Positions 22,594 to 31,581 are shown, counted from the stretch's first letter. The stretch is 34,854 bases of DNA from JAVBNT01 sp031551355 (GCA_031551355.1 JAVBNT010000019.1:1-34854); one strand, 5' to 3'. Notes: a model not told the origin generated them from the sequence alone. Made by a program: numbers and translations.

Positions 22594-25038
22594 ATGTGGG
22601 AACCCTTTACCGAGCGAGCAAGACGCTCTATCGTACTGGCTCAGGAAGAAGCACAGAGACTTGGCAACAATTACATCGGCACAGAGCATCTGCTCCTGGG
22701 TATAATGAGTGAAGGAGAAAGCGTCGCCGCCAAAGTGCTTGAGCATCTCGGCCTGACACTTACAAAAGTAAGACATGAAGTTGAATCAATCGTTGGTAAG
22801 GGGGTAAAAACCGTTTCCAAGGAAATGGTGTTCACTCCCAGAGCTAAACGCGTAATAGAACTTGCATTTGACGAAGCGAGGAGCCTGTCGCACAACTACA
22901 TCGGCACGGAACATCTGCTTCTCGGCCTAATCAAGGAAAGCGAAGGAGTCGCCGCCAGAGTTATACAGAATCTCGGCGTAGACACGTCAAAAGTACGCTC
23001 GGAAATAACCAGACTTCTTGGAGTGGAGACGGCTCCAACCCCTGCAAAAGAAAAAACAAGGACACCGACCCTTGATCAGTACGGCAGGGATTTAACACAG
23101 ATGGCACGTGAAAAGAAACTGGATCCGGTCATAGGCCGTCACGAGGAGATCGAACGCGTCATCCAGATTTTGTCACGCAGGCAAAAGAACAATCCGGCTC
23201 TGCTCGGAGAACCGGGTGTAGGAAAAACTGCAATAGTCGAAGGCCTTGCACAAAGAATAGTTGATTCCGACGTTCCTGATGTTCTCAGGGATAAAAGAGT
23301 TATGGGCCTTGATCTTGCTGCTTTGGTAGCCGGAACAAAATACCGCGGAGAGTTTGAAGAGCGTCTCAAAAGAGTTATGGAAGAAATACGCAATGCGGCC
23401 GGAGAGATCATACTCTTCATCGACGAGCTCCATACCATAGTAGGAGCAGGCGCAGCCGAAGGTGCGATTGACGCGTCCAACATATTAAAACCACCGCTCT
23501 CAAGAGGCGAACTCCAGTGCATCGGTGCAACAACACCCGATGAATACCGTAAACACATTGAAAAAGACGCTGCTCTTGAAAGAAGGTTCCAGCCGATATC
23601 CGTTGCTCAGCCCAGTGTAGATGAAACAATAAACATCCTTAAAGGACTCCGGGATAAATATGAGGCTCACCACAAGGTAAGAATAACCGATGAAGCCCTG
23701 ACAATGGCGGCAAAACTGGCCGATCGCTATATCAGCGACAGGTTCCTTCCCGACAAAGCCATTGACGTTATGGATGAAGCGGCCTCCAGAGTAAGGCTGC
23801 AGTCGACTCTTCCTCCTCTTGAACTGCGTCAGATAGAAGCTGAACTCAGAAGGCTCAAGGAAGAAAAAGAAGCAGTAATAAAGTCACAGGAATACGAAAA
23901 AGCCGCTATGTTCCGCGAAGAAGAGGAAAATCTCAGACGTAAAAGGGACGAGCTGCAAAAGGACTGGCAGGAAAAGAAAAACAACAAGGGCGACCGCCTG
24001 AATATGGTAACTGAGGAAGAGATTGCATACATCATTTCCCAGTCGACCAAAATACCGGTAACAAAGCTTGCTGAAGCCGAATCCATGAAACTCCTTAATA
24101 TGGAACAGGAGCTAAACAAACGTGTTATCGGTCAGGACGAAGCCATCCATGTAATCGCAAAATCAATCAGAAGAGCAAGGGCCGGACTTCAGGATTCAAG
24201 AAGACCGGTCGGTTCGTTCCTTTTCCTTGGTGCCACAGGTATAGGCAAGACGGAACTTGCCAAAGCACTTACGGAATTTTTGTTTGATGACGAAGAAGCT
24301 CTTGTTAGAATTGATATGTCGGAATACATGGAAAAATTTGCCGTATCAAGACTTATGGGAGCTCCTCCCGGTTATGTCGGCTTTGAAGAAGGCGGCCAGC
24401 TGACCGAAGTAGTCAGAAGAAAGCCGTATTCCGTCGTTCTGCTTGATGAGATCGAGAAAGCCCATCCGGACGTTTTCAATATCCTGCTGCAGGTTCTCGA
24501 AGACGGACGTCTGACCGACTCACAGGGAAGAAACGTCAATTTCAAAAACACGGTGATAATAATGACCTCCAACATCGGCACGTCGGCAATCATGGAAGGC
24601 ACGGAAATAGGTTTCCGCGCTGTTAAGGACGAAGGAAGCGCCGAAGTTAAACACGAGAGAACGAAAAAGAAAATCATGGAAGAGGTCAAAAAGCTCTTCA
24701 AACCTGAATTGATAAACCGTATTGACGAGCTTGTGGTATTCCATCATCTGGGCGAAAATGAAATAAAACAGATCGTAGATCTGATGATGTCCAGGGTTAA
24801 AAAGGAAATTGAGTCCCAGGGACGCTTTATGGAAATAACCGAAGAGGCAAGAAATGTGCTCGCCAAGGAAGGTTATGACCCTTCTTACGGAGCCCGTCCT
24901 CTGAGAAGAGCCATACAGAGAATGGTTGAAGATCCTCTGGCGGAAGAATTTATCAGAAATGTATTCTCCGAAGGTGATACAGTCGTCATAGATGCGGATC
25001 CCGATGAGGAGAAAAAACTGACGTTTAAGAAGAAATAG
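22594..25038 (+). CDS. clpC: ATP-dependent Clp protease ATP-binding subunit ClpC
   Basis: ClpC is a double-AAA+ unfoldase that feeds proteins to ClpP. In order: two N-terminal Clp_N repeats (about residues 1-140, each with YIGTEHLLLG), first AAA+ domain with Walker A GEPGVGKT (about 205-212) and FIDELHT, the middle coiled-coil with a UVR motif (EYEKAAMFREEEENL, about 430-445) that defines ClpC against ClpA and ClpB, second AAA+ domain with GATGIGKT (about 545-552) and LLDEIEKAHPDVFNILLQ, and the C-terminal AAA lid (YGARPLRRAIQ). AGGAGGT at 22580-22586 sits seven bases before the ATG. Length is 814 residues, normal. It has its own terminator, so it is separate from radA. Confidence 0.96.
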   Translation: MWEPFTERARRSIVLAQEEAQRLGNNYIGTEHLLLGIMSEGESVAAKVLEHLGLTLTKVRHEVESIVGKGVKTVSKEMVFTPRAKRVIELAFDEARSLSHNYIGTEHLLLGLIKESEGVAARVIQNLGVDTSKVRSEITRLLGVETAPTPAKEKTRTPTLDQYGRDLTQMAREKKLDPVIGRHEEIERVIQILSRRQKNNPALLGEPGVGKTAIVEGLAQRIVDSDVPDVLRDKRVMGLDLAALVAGTKYRGEFEERLKRVMEEIRNAAGEIILFIDELHTIVGAGAAEGAIDASNILKPPLSRGELQCIGATTPDEYRKHIEKDAALERRFQPISVAQPSVDETINILKGLRDKYEAHHKVRITDEALTMAAKLADRYISDRFLPDKAIDVMDEAASRVRLQSTLPPLELRQIEAELRRLKEEKEAVIKSQEYEKAAMFREEEENLRRKRDELQKDWQEKKNNKGDRLNMVTEEEIAYIISQSTKIPVTKLAEAESMKLLNMEQELNKRVIGQDEAIHVIAKSIRRARAGLQDSRRPVGSFLFLGATGIGKTELAKALTEFLFDDEEALVRIDMSEYMEKFAVSRLMGAPPGYVGFEEGGQLTEVVRRKPYSVVLLDEIEKAHPDVFNILLQVLEDGRLTDSQGRNVNFKNTVIIMTSNIGTSAIMEGTEIGFRAVKDEGSAEVKHERTKKKIMEEVKKLFKPELINRIDELVVFHHLGENEIKQIVDLMMSRVKKEIESQGRFMEITEEARNVLAKEGYDPSYGARPLRRAIQRMVEDPLAEEFIRNVFSEGDTVVIDADPDEEKKLTFKKK

Positions 25039-25047
25039 GCGTTTATT

Positions 25048-25090
25048 CTCACCTGTTTGCCGTATACACGGCAAACAGGTGAGGAAGATA
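25048..25090 (+). terminator. Rho-independent terminator after clpC
   Basis: A perfect 16-bp stem, 25048-25063 with 25068-25083 (loop ATAC), starts nine bases after the clpC stop. A weak T-rich tract follows. Confidence 0.8.
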
Positions 25091-25150
25091 TTTATTTTTA
25101 GACTATATACCAAAAGACACTTCTTAACCGGTCTAAAAGACTACATTTAT

Positions 25151-25238
25151 CCGGCTTACGCCGGTATTAGCGGGTACAAACCCGCTAATATTAACTTTAA
25201 TATTATATTTTAGGAATACCGGCGGCAAAGCCGTCGGT
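25151..25238 (+). repeat. Tandem short hairpins in the radA leader, two mutually exclusive
   Basis: Four hairpins lie just before radA: CCGGC/GCCGG (25151-25164, loop TTAC), TATTAGCGGGT/ACCCGCTAATA (25165-25190, loop ACAA), TAATATTA/TAATATTA (25186-25205, loop ACTT) and ACCGGCGGC/GCCGTCGGT (25218-25238, loop AAA, one G-T wobble). The second and third share bases 25186-25190 and cannot form together. The last one holds the G-rich bases nearest to the radA start. Their design resembles the cluster at 15-422. Confidence 0.5.
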
Positions 25239-25247
25239 AGTGATTTG

Positions 25248-26618
25248 ATGGCTAAATCAAAAACACATTTTGTCTGTAGCGAATGTGGTACCATATCGAT
25301 AAAATGGCTGGGTAAATGCCCGGAATGTGATAACTGGAACACGTTTACGGAAGAGCTGCTGTCGGTGAACACCGACAGGGCACTTATTTCATCTTCGTCA
25401 AAAGCCCCGGAATTGCTAAAAGACATTGATACATCGGAACAATCGAGAATTTCCACGGGAATTCCCGAACTGGACAGAGTCCTCGGCGGCGGTATGGTTA
25501 AAGGCTCCGTTACACTCATAGGCGGCCAGCCGGGAATAGGAAAATCTACGCTGCTGCTGCAAGTGTCAAAGGGGGTTTCCGAGAATTGCGGAAAAGTTCT
25601 TTATGTCAGCGGCGAAGAGTCTCCAAAGCAAATAAAAATGAGAGCTTCAAGACTCGGCATAGATTCGGACAATCTCTATATACTTCCGGAAATCAGCATT
25701 GAAAATATACTTGAACAGTGTTATGCAATGAATCCGAGTATGATCGTTATTGATTCCATACAGACAGTATACAAATCGGAAATGGAAAGCGCTCCCGGCA
25801 GCGTAAGTCAGGTAAGAGAGTGTACTGCGGCACTTGTGAGAATGGCAAAAACCATTGATTCCGCTTTGATGATTGTCGGCCATGTTACAAAAGACGGAAA
25901 TATTGCCGGTCCGAGAGTTCTGGAACATCTTGTCGATTCAGTGCTTTATTTTGAAGGCGAAAACGTACAAAACTTCAGAATAATAAAATCGGTAAAAAAC
26001 AGATTCGGTTCCACAAACGAAATCGGCATCTTTGAGATGGATCATAGTGGCCTGAAGGCAATAAAAAATCCTTCGGAATATTTTTTGCAGCAAAGAATTG
26101 CCGTCACAACAGGATCGGTGATCATACCTGTTATCGAAGGAAGCAGGGCAATATTGGTAGAGGTCCAGGCGCTCGTTACAAAATCATTTTATCCGGCGCC
26201 GGCAAGAAAAGCAAAAGGCATTGACACAAACCGTTTGGCACTGATAATAGCCGTACTTGAAAAAAGAGCGGGCCTGGCTCTTTCATCATGCGATATTTAT
26301 GTAAACGTCGTTGGCGGCATTGAAATAGACGAACCGGCAATAGATTTGGGAATTGCTATGGCAATAGTATCAAGTTTTTCCGATAGGACAATAAACTCCG
26401 ACAGTGTTTTTATAGGCGAGCTCGGCTTAGGCGGGGAAATAAGAGGAGTCAGCCTATGTGACAGGAGGGTTGTTGAAGCCGAAAGGCTTGGTTTCAAAAA
26501 TATTGTAATCCCTTCGGCAAATTCACAGATAAAATCACAAGCCGTACTTGTAAAAGTTACCGACATAAGGGAAGCTGTTGGAACTGTTTTAAAAAAATCA
26601 CACGGAAAGGAGGGGTAG
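25248..26618 (+). CDS. radA: DNA repair protein RadA
   Basis: RadA is a hexameric, RecA-like branch-migration helicase in homologous recombination. The N-terminal zinc finger has four Cys (FVCSECG and GKCPECDNW, about residues 8-26), the Walker A is GGQPGIGKSTLLL (about 91-103), the RadA-specific KNRFGSTNEIGIFEM is at about 246-260, and the C-terminal Lon-protease-like domain contains DLGIAMAI and GELGLGGEIRG. The start is the ATG at 25248; a TTG at 25245 is also in frame. There is no classical Shine-Dalgarno, only GGTAG inside or next to the last leader hairpin. It is followed three bases later by the PIN/TRAM gene. Confidence 0.95.
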   Translation: MAKSKTHFVCSECGTISIKWLGKCPECDNWNTFTEELLSVNTDRALISSSSKAPELLKDIDTSEQSRISTGIPELDRVLGGGMVKGSVTLIGGQPGIGKSTLLLQVSKGVSENCGKVLYVSGEESPKQIKMRASRLGIDSDNLYILPEISIENILEQCYAMNPSMIVIDSIQTVYKSEMESAPGSVSQVRECTAALVRMAKTIDSALMIVGHVTKDGNIAGPRVLEHLVDSVLYFEGENVQNFRIIKSVKNRFGSTNEIGIFEMDHSGLKAIKNPSEYFLQQRIAVTTGSVIIPVIEGSRAILVEVQALVTKSFYPAPARKAKGIDTNRLALIIAVLEKRAGLALSSCDIYVNVVGGIEIDEPAIDLGIAMAIVSSFSDRTINSDSVFIGELGLGGEIRGVSLCDRRVVEAERLGFKNIVIPSANSQIKSQAVLVKVTDIREAVGTVLKKSHGKEG

Positions 26619-26621
26619 CAG

Positions 26622-27701
26622 GTGGAAAAGTTCATAAAAGCTTTCTTTTATTTCGTTTTTTCTATTATCGGTCTGTTTGCCGGTATATACCTGCATAAAT
26701 ATACCCTTCCGCTGTTTCAGTCTCTGTCGCAGGATTTGATCTCCATAAATATGCTTATGTTCATAGCACTGGGCGTAATAGCCGGACTCGCAGTTGCCCC
26801 GCTGACCTCAAACGCAATCATAACCTCAATCGAACATACTATTAAAAGGCTTCTTGCCGCGCCGTTAAAACAAATTATCGGCGGAGTGGCGGGCCTTATA
26901 ATCGGCCTTATCATATCATCCCTGACAATGCTGATCGTTTCGACAATTCCATTTTCGGAAATAAAAGTCGGAAAATACATTTTTTGTATAATAGTCATAA
27001 CCCTTTCAATATTTATATCCTACATATGCGTGTTCTTCGGCGCAAAGATTATCGGCAACGTACCTATAAGCAAACAATCTTTAGGCTCGCGTCACGGACT
27101 TGATTTCCTATGGGGAACAAAATACAAAATATTGGATACCAGCGCAATCATAGACGGGAGAATCTATGATGTTACAAAATCAGGTTTTATTGAAGGAACA
27201 ATAGCCATACCAAGATTTGTACTGAATGAGCTACAGGCGGTCGCCGACTCGGCAGACGATTTAAAACGCAGTAAAGGCAGACGCGGACTTGATATGCTCG
27301 ACATGTTAAGAAAAGACTTCAGCATCCAGATAATAGAACAGGACTATCCGGCGGAAGGCGTAGACAACAAACTTATTTTACTGGCACTTGAGATCAAAGC
27401 GGTCCTAATCACCACAGATTATAATCTGAACAAACTGGCATCACTGCAGGGAATTGAAGTGCTAAATATCAATGATCTGACAAATGCCGTAAAATCTCAG
27501 ATACTCCCGGGCGAAATATTCAAAATAAGAGTAATAAAAGAGGGAAAAGAACATAATCAGGGGGTCGGTTACCTCGATAGCGGAACAATGGTCGTTATTG
27601 AAAACGGAAAAAAATACATCGGCGAAGAAATAACCGTTGAAGCAACAAGTTCTCTCCAAACTTCAGCCGGGCGTATGATATTTGTTAAAGTAATGCCATG
27701 A
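26622..27701 (+). CDS. PIN/TRAM domain membrane protein (YacL family)
   Basis: This 359-residue protein has four predicted membrane segments in the first 145 residues. A PIN nuclease-like domain follows (KILDTSAIIDGRIYDV, with Asp172 as first acidic residue, then FVLNELQAVADS and KGRRGLDML and a later ITTDYNLNKLA), and a C-terminal TRAM domain after about residue 290. The acidic residues expected for metal binding in PIN domains are present. The family is usually found beside radA and ispD as here, and its cellular role is unsettled. The start is GTG at 26622, supported by AAAGGAGG at 26606-26613. Its stop overlaps the ispD start by four bases. Confidence 0.9.
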   Translation: MEKFIKAFFYFVFSIIGLFAGIYLHKYTLPLFQSLSQDLISINMLMFIALGVIAGLAVAPLTSNAIITSIEHTIKRLLAAPLKQIIGGVAGLIIGLIISSLTMLIVSTIPFSEIKVGKYIFCIIVITLSIFISYICVFFGAKIIGNVPISKQSLGSRHGLDFLWGTKYKILDTSAIIDGRIYDVTKSGFIEGTIAIPRFVLNELQAVADSADDLKRSKGRRGLDMLDMLRKDFSIQIIEQDYPAEGVDNKLILLALEIKAVLITTDYNLNKLASLQGIEVLNINDLTNAVKSQILPGEIFKIRVIKEGKEHNQGVGYLDSGTMVVIENGKKYIGEEITVEATSSLQTSAGRMIFVKVMP

Positions 27702-28378
27702 AAATAGCAGCACTGATAACCGCCGGCGGAAATTCCAGCCGCATGAATTCAACCAATAAACTGTTTTCTTTTATCTCAGGCAAACCGGTGATCGTAAGAA
27801 GCATAGAAGCTATCGAAAAATCACCTTATGTCACATCAATATTTATTGCTTCACAAACGGAAAAAATCCCGTATTTAAGTTCACTCTGCATATCACACGG
27901 ATTAAAAAAAATACAAAAGATATTACCTGGCGGTACGACCAGACAGGAATCCGTATACAACATGCTTGCTTCGCTTAACGAGAATTATGACTTTATCGCC
28001 ATACATGACGGAGCCAGACCACTTATATCACAGGAAGACCTGAATGAACTTTTTATAAAATGCCCGCAATATTCTGCCGGAGTAATTCTGGCCTCGCCGC
28101 CGGCGGATACAATAAAATTGCTGGAACCGGACGGCTTTATTATATCAACCCCGGAAAGAGCAGCTCTGGCAGCAGCACAGACTCCGCAGGTCTTTCCGGC
28201 GGAATTAATAAAATCAGCCCATAAAAAAGCTTTAAAGGAAAATTTTAACGGCACTGACGATTCATCTCTTGTGGAAAGACTCGGCTATAAAGTTGCGATA
28301 ATAAAAGCAAAACGGCCGAACATAAAAATAACGTATCAGGAAGATCTGGCTTTTTGCGAGGTTTTATTAAATGGATGA
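27698..28378 (+). CDS. ispD: 2-C-methyl-D-erythritol 4-phosphate cytidylyltransferase
   Basis: IspD couples CTP to methylerythritol phosphate in the non-mevalonate isoprenoid pathway. The 226-residue protein has the nucleotide-binding start ALITAGGNSSRMNSTNKLF (residues 4-22), the G-G-x-x-R-Q-x-S motif as LPGGTTRQESVYN (about 85-97), IHDGARPLIS (about 106-115) and the C-terminal DDSSLVERLGYKV plus RPNIKITYQEDL. In the first motif, Asn and Ser replace the usual residues between Gly and Arg, but the Arg and Lys are kept. It overlaps both neighbours. ispF, which often follows, is not here; a small unknown gene takes that place. Confidence 0.95.
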   Translation: MKIAALITAGGNSSRMNSTNKLFSFISGKPVIVRSIEAIEKSPYVTSIFIASQTEKIPYLSSLCISHGLKKIQKILPGGTTRQESVYNMLASLNENYDFIAIHDGARPLISQEDLNELFIKCPQYSAGVILASPPADTIKLLEPDGFIISTPERAALAAAQTPQVFPAELIKSAHKKALKENFNGTDDSSLVERLGYKVAIIKAKRPNIKITYQEDLAFCEVLLNG

Positions 28379-28748
28379 AAATGAATTAAGAGAAGCCTTT
28401 GAATACCTTAACGAAGTGCTGATGGATTATGAAAAGATGATCGGCAATATCGGCAACAACGGCCTGTCTGCAAGCTTAATAATGAATTACCGTGATGAGC
28501 TTCATGACATAATGTCGGAACTGGCGCTTGAAGATATAAATTTAAAAGAACAATGGAAAAAAATAGCAATTCTTGATACAAAACTAAAAGGCAATGCCCA
28601 AAAATTTGTCAACGAAGTAGGGCATGCAAATTTCAAACAATACCAAATCATAAACAATCCTTCCAAAGACAGATGGTGGTGGTATATGGACAAGACAACA
28701 TTGCCGCCTGCAGCAAATAAAAAGCCATGGGAATTCTGGAAACGCTAG
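28371..28748 (+). CDS. Unknown 125-aa protein coupled to ispD
   Basis: I do not recognise this protein. Residues 1-85 are predicted helical and charged (starting MDENELREAFEYLNEVLMDY). The C-terminal part contains an aromatic cluster, DRWWWYMDK (about 101-109), and a basic end with KPWEFWKR. No signal peptide or Cys. The ATG at 28371 lies eight bases inside ispD, so translation is coupled to it, and codon use looks like that of the upstream genes. It ends the radA-PIN/TRAM-ispD run; a weak A/T-only hairpin follows. A helical adaptor or small DNA/RNA-binding protein is possible, but nothing proves this. Confidence 0.75.
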   Translation: MDENELREAFEYLNEVLMDYEKMIGNIGNNGLSASLIMNYRDELHDIMSELALEDINLKEQWKKIAILDTKLKGNAQKFVNEVGHANFKQYQIINNPSKDRWWWYMDKTTLPPAANKKPWEFWKR

Positions 28749-28780
28749 CGCTATTCTATAGGGAAGTGGCGTTATTAGGG

Positions 28781-28807
28781 AAAAAATCATAAAAATTGAT
28801 TTTTTTT
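28781..28807 (+). terminator. Weak A/T-rich terminator-like hairpin
   Basis: AAAAAATCA (28781-28789) pairs with TGATTTTTT (28798-28806), and further T follow. The stem is almost only A-T. The remaining part of 28749-28970 is A/T-rich and holds no gene. Confidence 0.4.
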
Positions 28808-28970
28808 CAAATAAAACGGAAAATTATATACTTGCAAATCAAAAAAAGAACTGTTATTTGATTTTTTTTCAGCAGGAAGAGAGTCCGTCATAAAGAATTT
28901 TTTGTCGAGGAACAATCTTATAGAGTTATAAAAACGATTTTTCTACTAATAATGCTTTTGAGGTAATGTT

Positions 28971-29690
28971 ATGTTTATTGCTGTCAGCGGTCCAATTGGG
29001 GCGGGTAAATCAACCGTTACAAGAATTTACTCACAAATCACCGGATACGAACCGTTATTTGAAACGGTAGCAAATCACCCGTATTTAGAAAAATTTTATG
29101 CAAATCCCGAGCAATATGCATTCAAAGCACAGGTCTTTTTTTTATGGGATCGTTTTAATAAACACTACTTGTGGGAGCAAAGCAAAAAAGATATCGTTGC
29201 CGACAGATGTATATATGAAGATGCTATCTTCGCAGATGTTCTGCATAAAAGGAATATCCTCAGTGACGAAGATTACAGCCTTACATATCTTCCTCACTAT
29301 AAGCTTCTTTGCAATATACTCAGACCGCCGGATCTGATGATTTATTTAAGGGCGTCAGTAGACACGCTCATGTATAGAATCGGCAAACGCCAGCGTGATA
29401 TGGAAAAAGGAATTGAACGCAATTATATGGAGATGCTGAACGCCTCTTATGAAGATTGGATTGAAGAATATCCGCATAAAAAATTGATTGTAGAAACCGA
29501 CGGACTGGATCTTACCTGTGACCTGCATCCCGAATGGTTCTATCTGTTCAAGGCCATACACAACAAAGTGTTAAGCAATAACCTGCCGCATGAGGCAATA
29601 GGCCTTAACAAAATAAAAGAACTTATACCTTCCACTTGTACGCGCAGCAATGCGGAATGGGAACGACAGAAAATATTCTGCTGCCCGTAA
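28971..29690 (+). CDS. Deoxynucleoside kinase (dNK/dGK-dAK family)
   Basis: The 239-residue protein phosphorylates deoxynucleosides for salvage of DNA precursors. The P-loop is SGPIGAGKST (residues 6-15). FFLWDRFNKH (about 60-69) is the nucleoside-contacting segment, ADRCIYEDAIFA (about 81-92) is the family D/E-R-S motif, and RIGKRQRDMEKGI (about 135-147) is the LID arginine region. The normal length is 200-240. The exact base preference (dG, dA or dC) cannot be told. GAGGTA upstream supports the ATG. It stands alone and is closed by a strong terminator. Confidence 0.88.
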   Translation: MFIAVSGPIGAGKSTVTRIYSQITGYEPLFETVANHPYLEKFYANPEQYAFKAQVFFLWDRFNKHYLWEQSKKDIVADRCIYEDAIFADVLHKRNILSDEDYSLTYLPHYKLLCNILRPPDLMIYLRASVDTLMYRIGKRQRDMEKGIERNYMEMLNASYEDWIEEYPHKKLIVETDGLDLTCDLHPEWFYLFKAIHNKVLSNNLPHEAIGLNKIKELIPSTCTRSNAEWERQKIFCCP

Positions 29691-29765
29691 GCAAATGACA
29701 AAAGAGCTGCCGGAAATGCAGTTGCCAATAAGACGGTATAAAAACAAACTGAATTAGGAATGTTT

Positions 29766-29816
29766 ACAAAGCCGATAACTTGTGATTTTTCACGCCGTTA
29801 TCGGCTTTGTTTTTTA
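29766..29816 (+). terminator. Rho-independent terminator after the deoxynucleoside kinase gene
   Basis: ACAAAGCCGATAAC (29766-29779) pairs perfectly with GTTATCGGCTTTGT (29797-29810), followed by six T. The gap up to 29998 holds no gene that I can support. Confidence 0.9.
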
Positions 29817-29998
29817 GCGCTTTATTATCTCTGCGTCCTTGCCGGCTTGTGATAAGAGTTATTTCAATTTTGTTACGTGAATAAGCGCCTAATGTTTACA
29901 TTATTCAGGTTTTGCTCATACAAAAAAGACACAATATCCATTCAAACAGACGCGAACGAGTAAAGGGAATAGCAGCCCTAAACTGCTTTTCCGGTTAT

Positions 29999-31474
29999 TC
30001 ATGTTTCGCTGCCTCGCTCAAAAGTTTTTACTATCTTTTGATCTTGTATTTCAAGGACAACATCCGCAACATTATCTACCAATTTTTTATCGTGAGAGAT
30101 AAAAATAATGGTTCCCGCATAGCTTTTCATCATTGTTTCCAATGCAACAATGCTTTTCAGGTCAAGATAATTCCCCGGTTCATCCATAAGCAAAATATTA
30201 TATCGCCCCAAGAGCATTTTGGATAAAAGCAGCTTAATGATCTCACCTCCCGACAGAACGCATAAATCTTTTTGAATATCATGCGCACCAATCCCCATTG
30301 CGGCCAGCACCGCACGGATTTCCGCAACGGTATAATCACAATTCTCCTGCATAAATGCCAATACAGTTTGACGTGTGGTAAATTTATATCCGGTTTGAGC
30401 GAAATAGCCTATTTCGGCTTTCTGAGATATGGTTATCCCCTCGTCACGGTCAAGTATCATTTTTAACAAGGTTGTTTTACCCGCACCGTTTGCCCCTGTT
30501 AACGCGACTTTAGCTCCCAGCGGAATTATGAAACCGGCATTATCAAAAATAATACGCCTGTCAAATTGCAAGCTGATTCCATCGGCTGAAATTGGGAACT
30601 TATTGTGCAGTTCTACAGCCTTACTTTGACGAAAGCGAATAGAACCGGTCCGAGCCGGAGCGTAAATATCACCTAAAGCATCCAGGCGTTTTTCCATATT
30701 CCCGGCGGCTTGATACATTTTTTTCTGCTTACTTCCGGTGGTTTTTTCATGTCCCAACCGCCCGGAGCTTTCATTTGAGTTTTTTGCCCCTTTTTGCTTA
30801 CTGTCTACTTGACGCGCCTGCTTGCGTTTTTCCTGTATAGCAAGCTCTAATCGCTCCCGTTCTTGCGTAAACCGCTCATACTCTGCGGCTTGCCGCTGTT
30901 GTTCTTCACCTTTTTGCCGCAAGTATTCTGAATACCCGCCCCAATATTCCGTGATCTTGCCAGTTTTCAGTTCCCATATCTTATCAACCACTTCGTCAAG
31001 AAAATACCGGTCATGACTGATAACGAGCAACGCGCCATCAAATGCCTTTAATTGCCCAATAAGCAAGTCAATGCCGCTACGGTCAAGATGGCAAGTCGGT
31101 TCATCGGCAAAAATACCATGCGCCTGCCGGGAAAGCGCGGCGGCGATCTTTGCGCGGGTTTCCTCACCGCCGCTCATAGTATCCTTTTGTATGTTCAAAA
31201 TACCAAGACGCGATAGTATGACATGGTCACCGGAAACTTCCACTTCTATCCCGTTCAGCTGGCTAATATATGCACACTCGCCAAAACGCTGCAATTTTCC
31301 TCCGGCTAAATCAACTTCCCCGTGGAGCACTTTCAGCAGTGTACTTTTGCCCGCGCCGTTATCACCGACAAGGCCGATGCGGTCATAAGAATATATATCT
31401 AATTCATCAATATCCAATACATCATGCCCGGCGTATTCCAGACAGATGTTTTGCGCTTTAATAAGCAAGCCCAT
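29999..31474 (-). CDS. msr(D)-like: Msr-type ABC-F ribosomal protection protein
   Basis: This 491-residue protein has two ATP-binding domains and no membrane segments, the plan of antibiotic-resistance ABC-F proteins that displace drugs from the ribosome. It resembles streptococcal Msr(D), which protects against macrolides, in many stretches: IGLVGDNGAGKSTLL, TMSGGEETRAKIAAALS, ISHDRYFLDEVVDKIWEL, KITEYWGGYSEYLRQK, FRQSKAVELHN, IPLGAKVALTG and VLSGGEIIKLLLSKML. Between the domains is the long, charged linker (about residues 190-265) typical of Msr proteins. Both Walker B/EP sites are intact (ADEPTCHLD and MDEPGNYLD). Its leader carries an attenuator-like arrangement. It is probably an acquired gene, given its isolated position and closeness to Firmicute homologues. 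Confidence 0.9.
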   Translation of the reverse strand: MGLLIKAQNICLEYAGHDVLDIDELDIYSYDRIGLVGDNGAGKSTLLKVLHGEVDLAGGKLQRFGECAYISQLNGIEVEVSGDHVILSRLGILNIQKDTMSGGEETRAKIAAALSRQAHGIFADEPTCHLDRSGIDLLIGQLKAFDGALLVISHDRYFLDEVVDKIWELKTGKITEYWGGYSEYLRQKGEEQQRQAAEYERFTQERERLELAIQEKRKQARQVDSKQKGAKNSNESSGRLGHEKTTGSKQKKMYQAAGNMEKRLDALGDIYAPARTGSIRFRQSKAVELHNKFPISADGISLQFDRRIIFDNAGFIIPLGAKVALTGANGAGKTTLLKMILDRDEGITISQKAEIGYFAQTGYKFTTRQTVLAFMQENCDYTVAEIRAVLAAMGIGAHDIQKDLCVLSGGEIIKLLLSKMLLGRYNILLMDEPGNYLDLKSIVALETMMKSYAGTIIFISHDKKLVDNVADVVLEIQDQKIVKTFERGSET

Positions 31475-31481
31475 TTAAGTA

Positions 31482-31519
31482 ACCTCCCGTCTAATCACTG
31501 TTGCACGTTTTATGCAACA
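31482..31519 (-). promoter_or_regulatory. Ribosome binding site and small hairpin just upstream of the msr gene
   Basis: On the minus strand GGAGGT (31487-31482) lies seven bases before the ATG at 31474. A hairpin with 7-bp arms (31499-31505 and 31513-31519) separates this site from the upstream terminator. Confidence 0.6.
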
Positions 31520-31532
31520 ACAGAATTACATG

Positions 31533-31570
31533 AAAAAAGGCCATTCATCCACCGAGTGGACAAATAGCCT
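31533..31570 (-). terminator. Attenuator-type terminator in the msr leader
   Basis: Read on the minus strand, AGGCTATTTGTCCAC (31570-31556) pairs with GTGGATGAATGGCCT (31552-31538) over 15 bp with three G-T wobbles and loop TCG, and a run of six T follows directly. It lies between the leader peptide and the msr start, so transcription would stop before the gene unless this hairpin is prevented. Confidence 0.8.
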
Positions 31571-31581
31571 GCCAAATAAAG

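Noticed and set aside
29966..29992. Hairpin GGAATAGCAG/CTGCTTTTCC just after the msr stop codon
   Set aside because: It has an internal mismatch and no T-tract on the minus strand, so it is not a convincing terminator.
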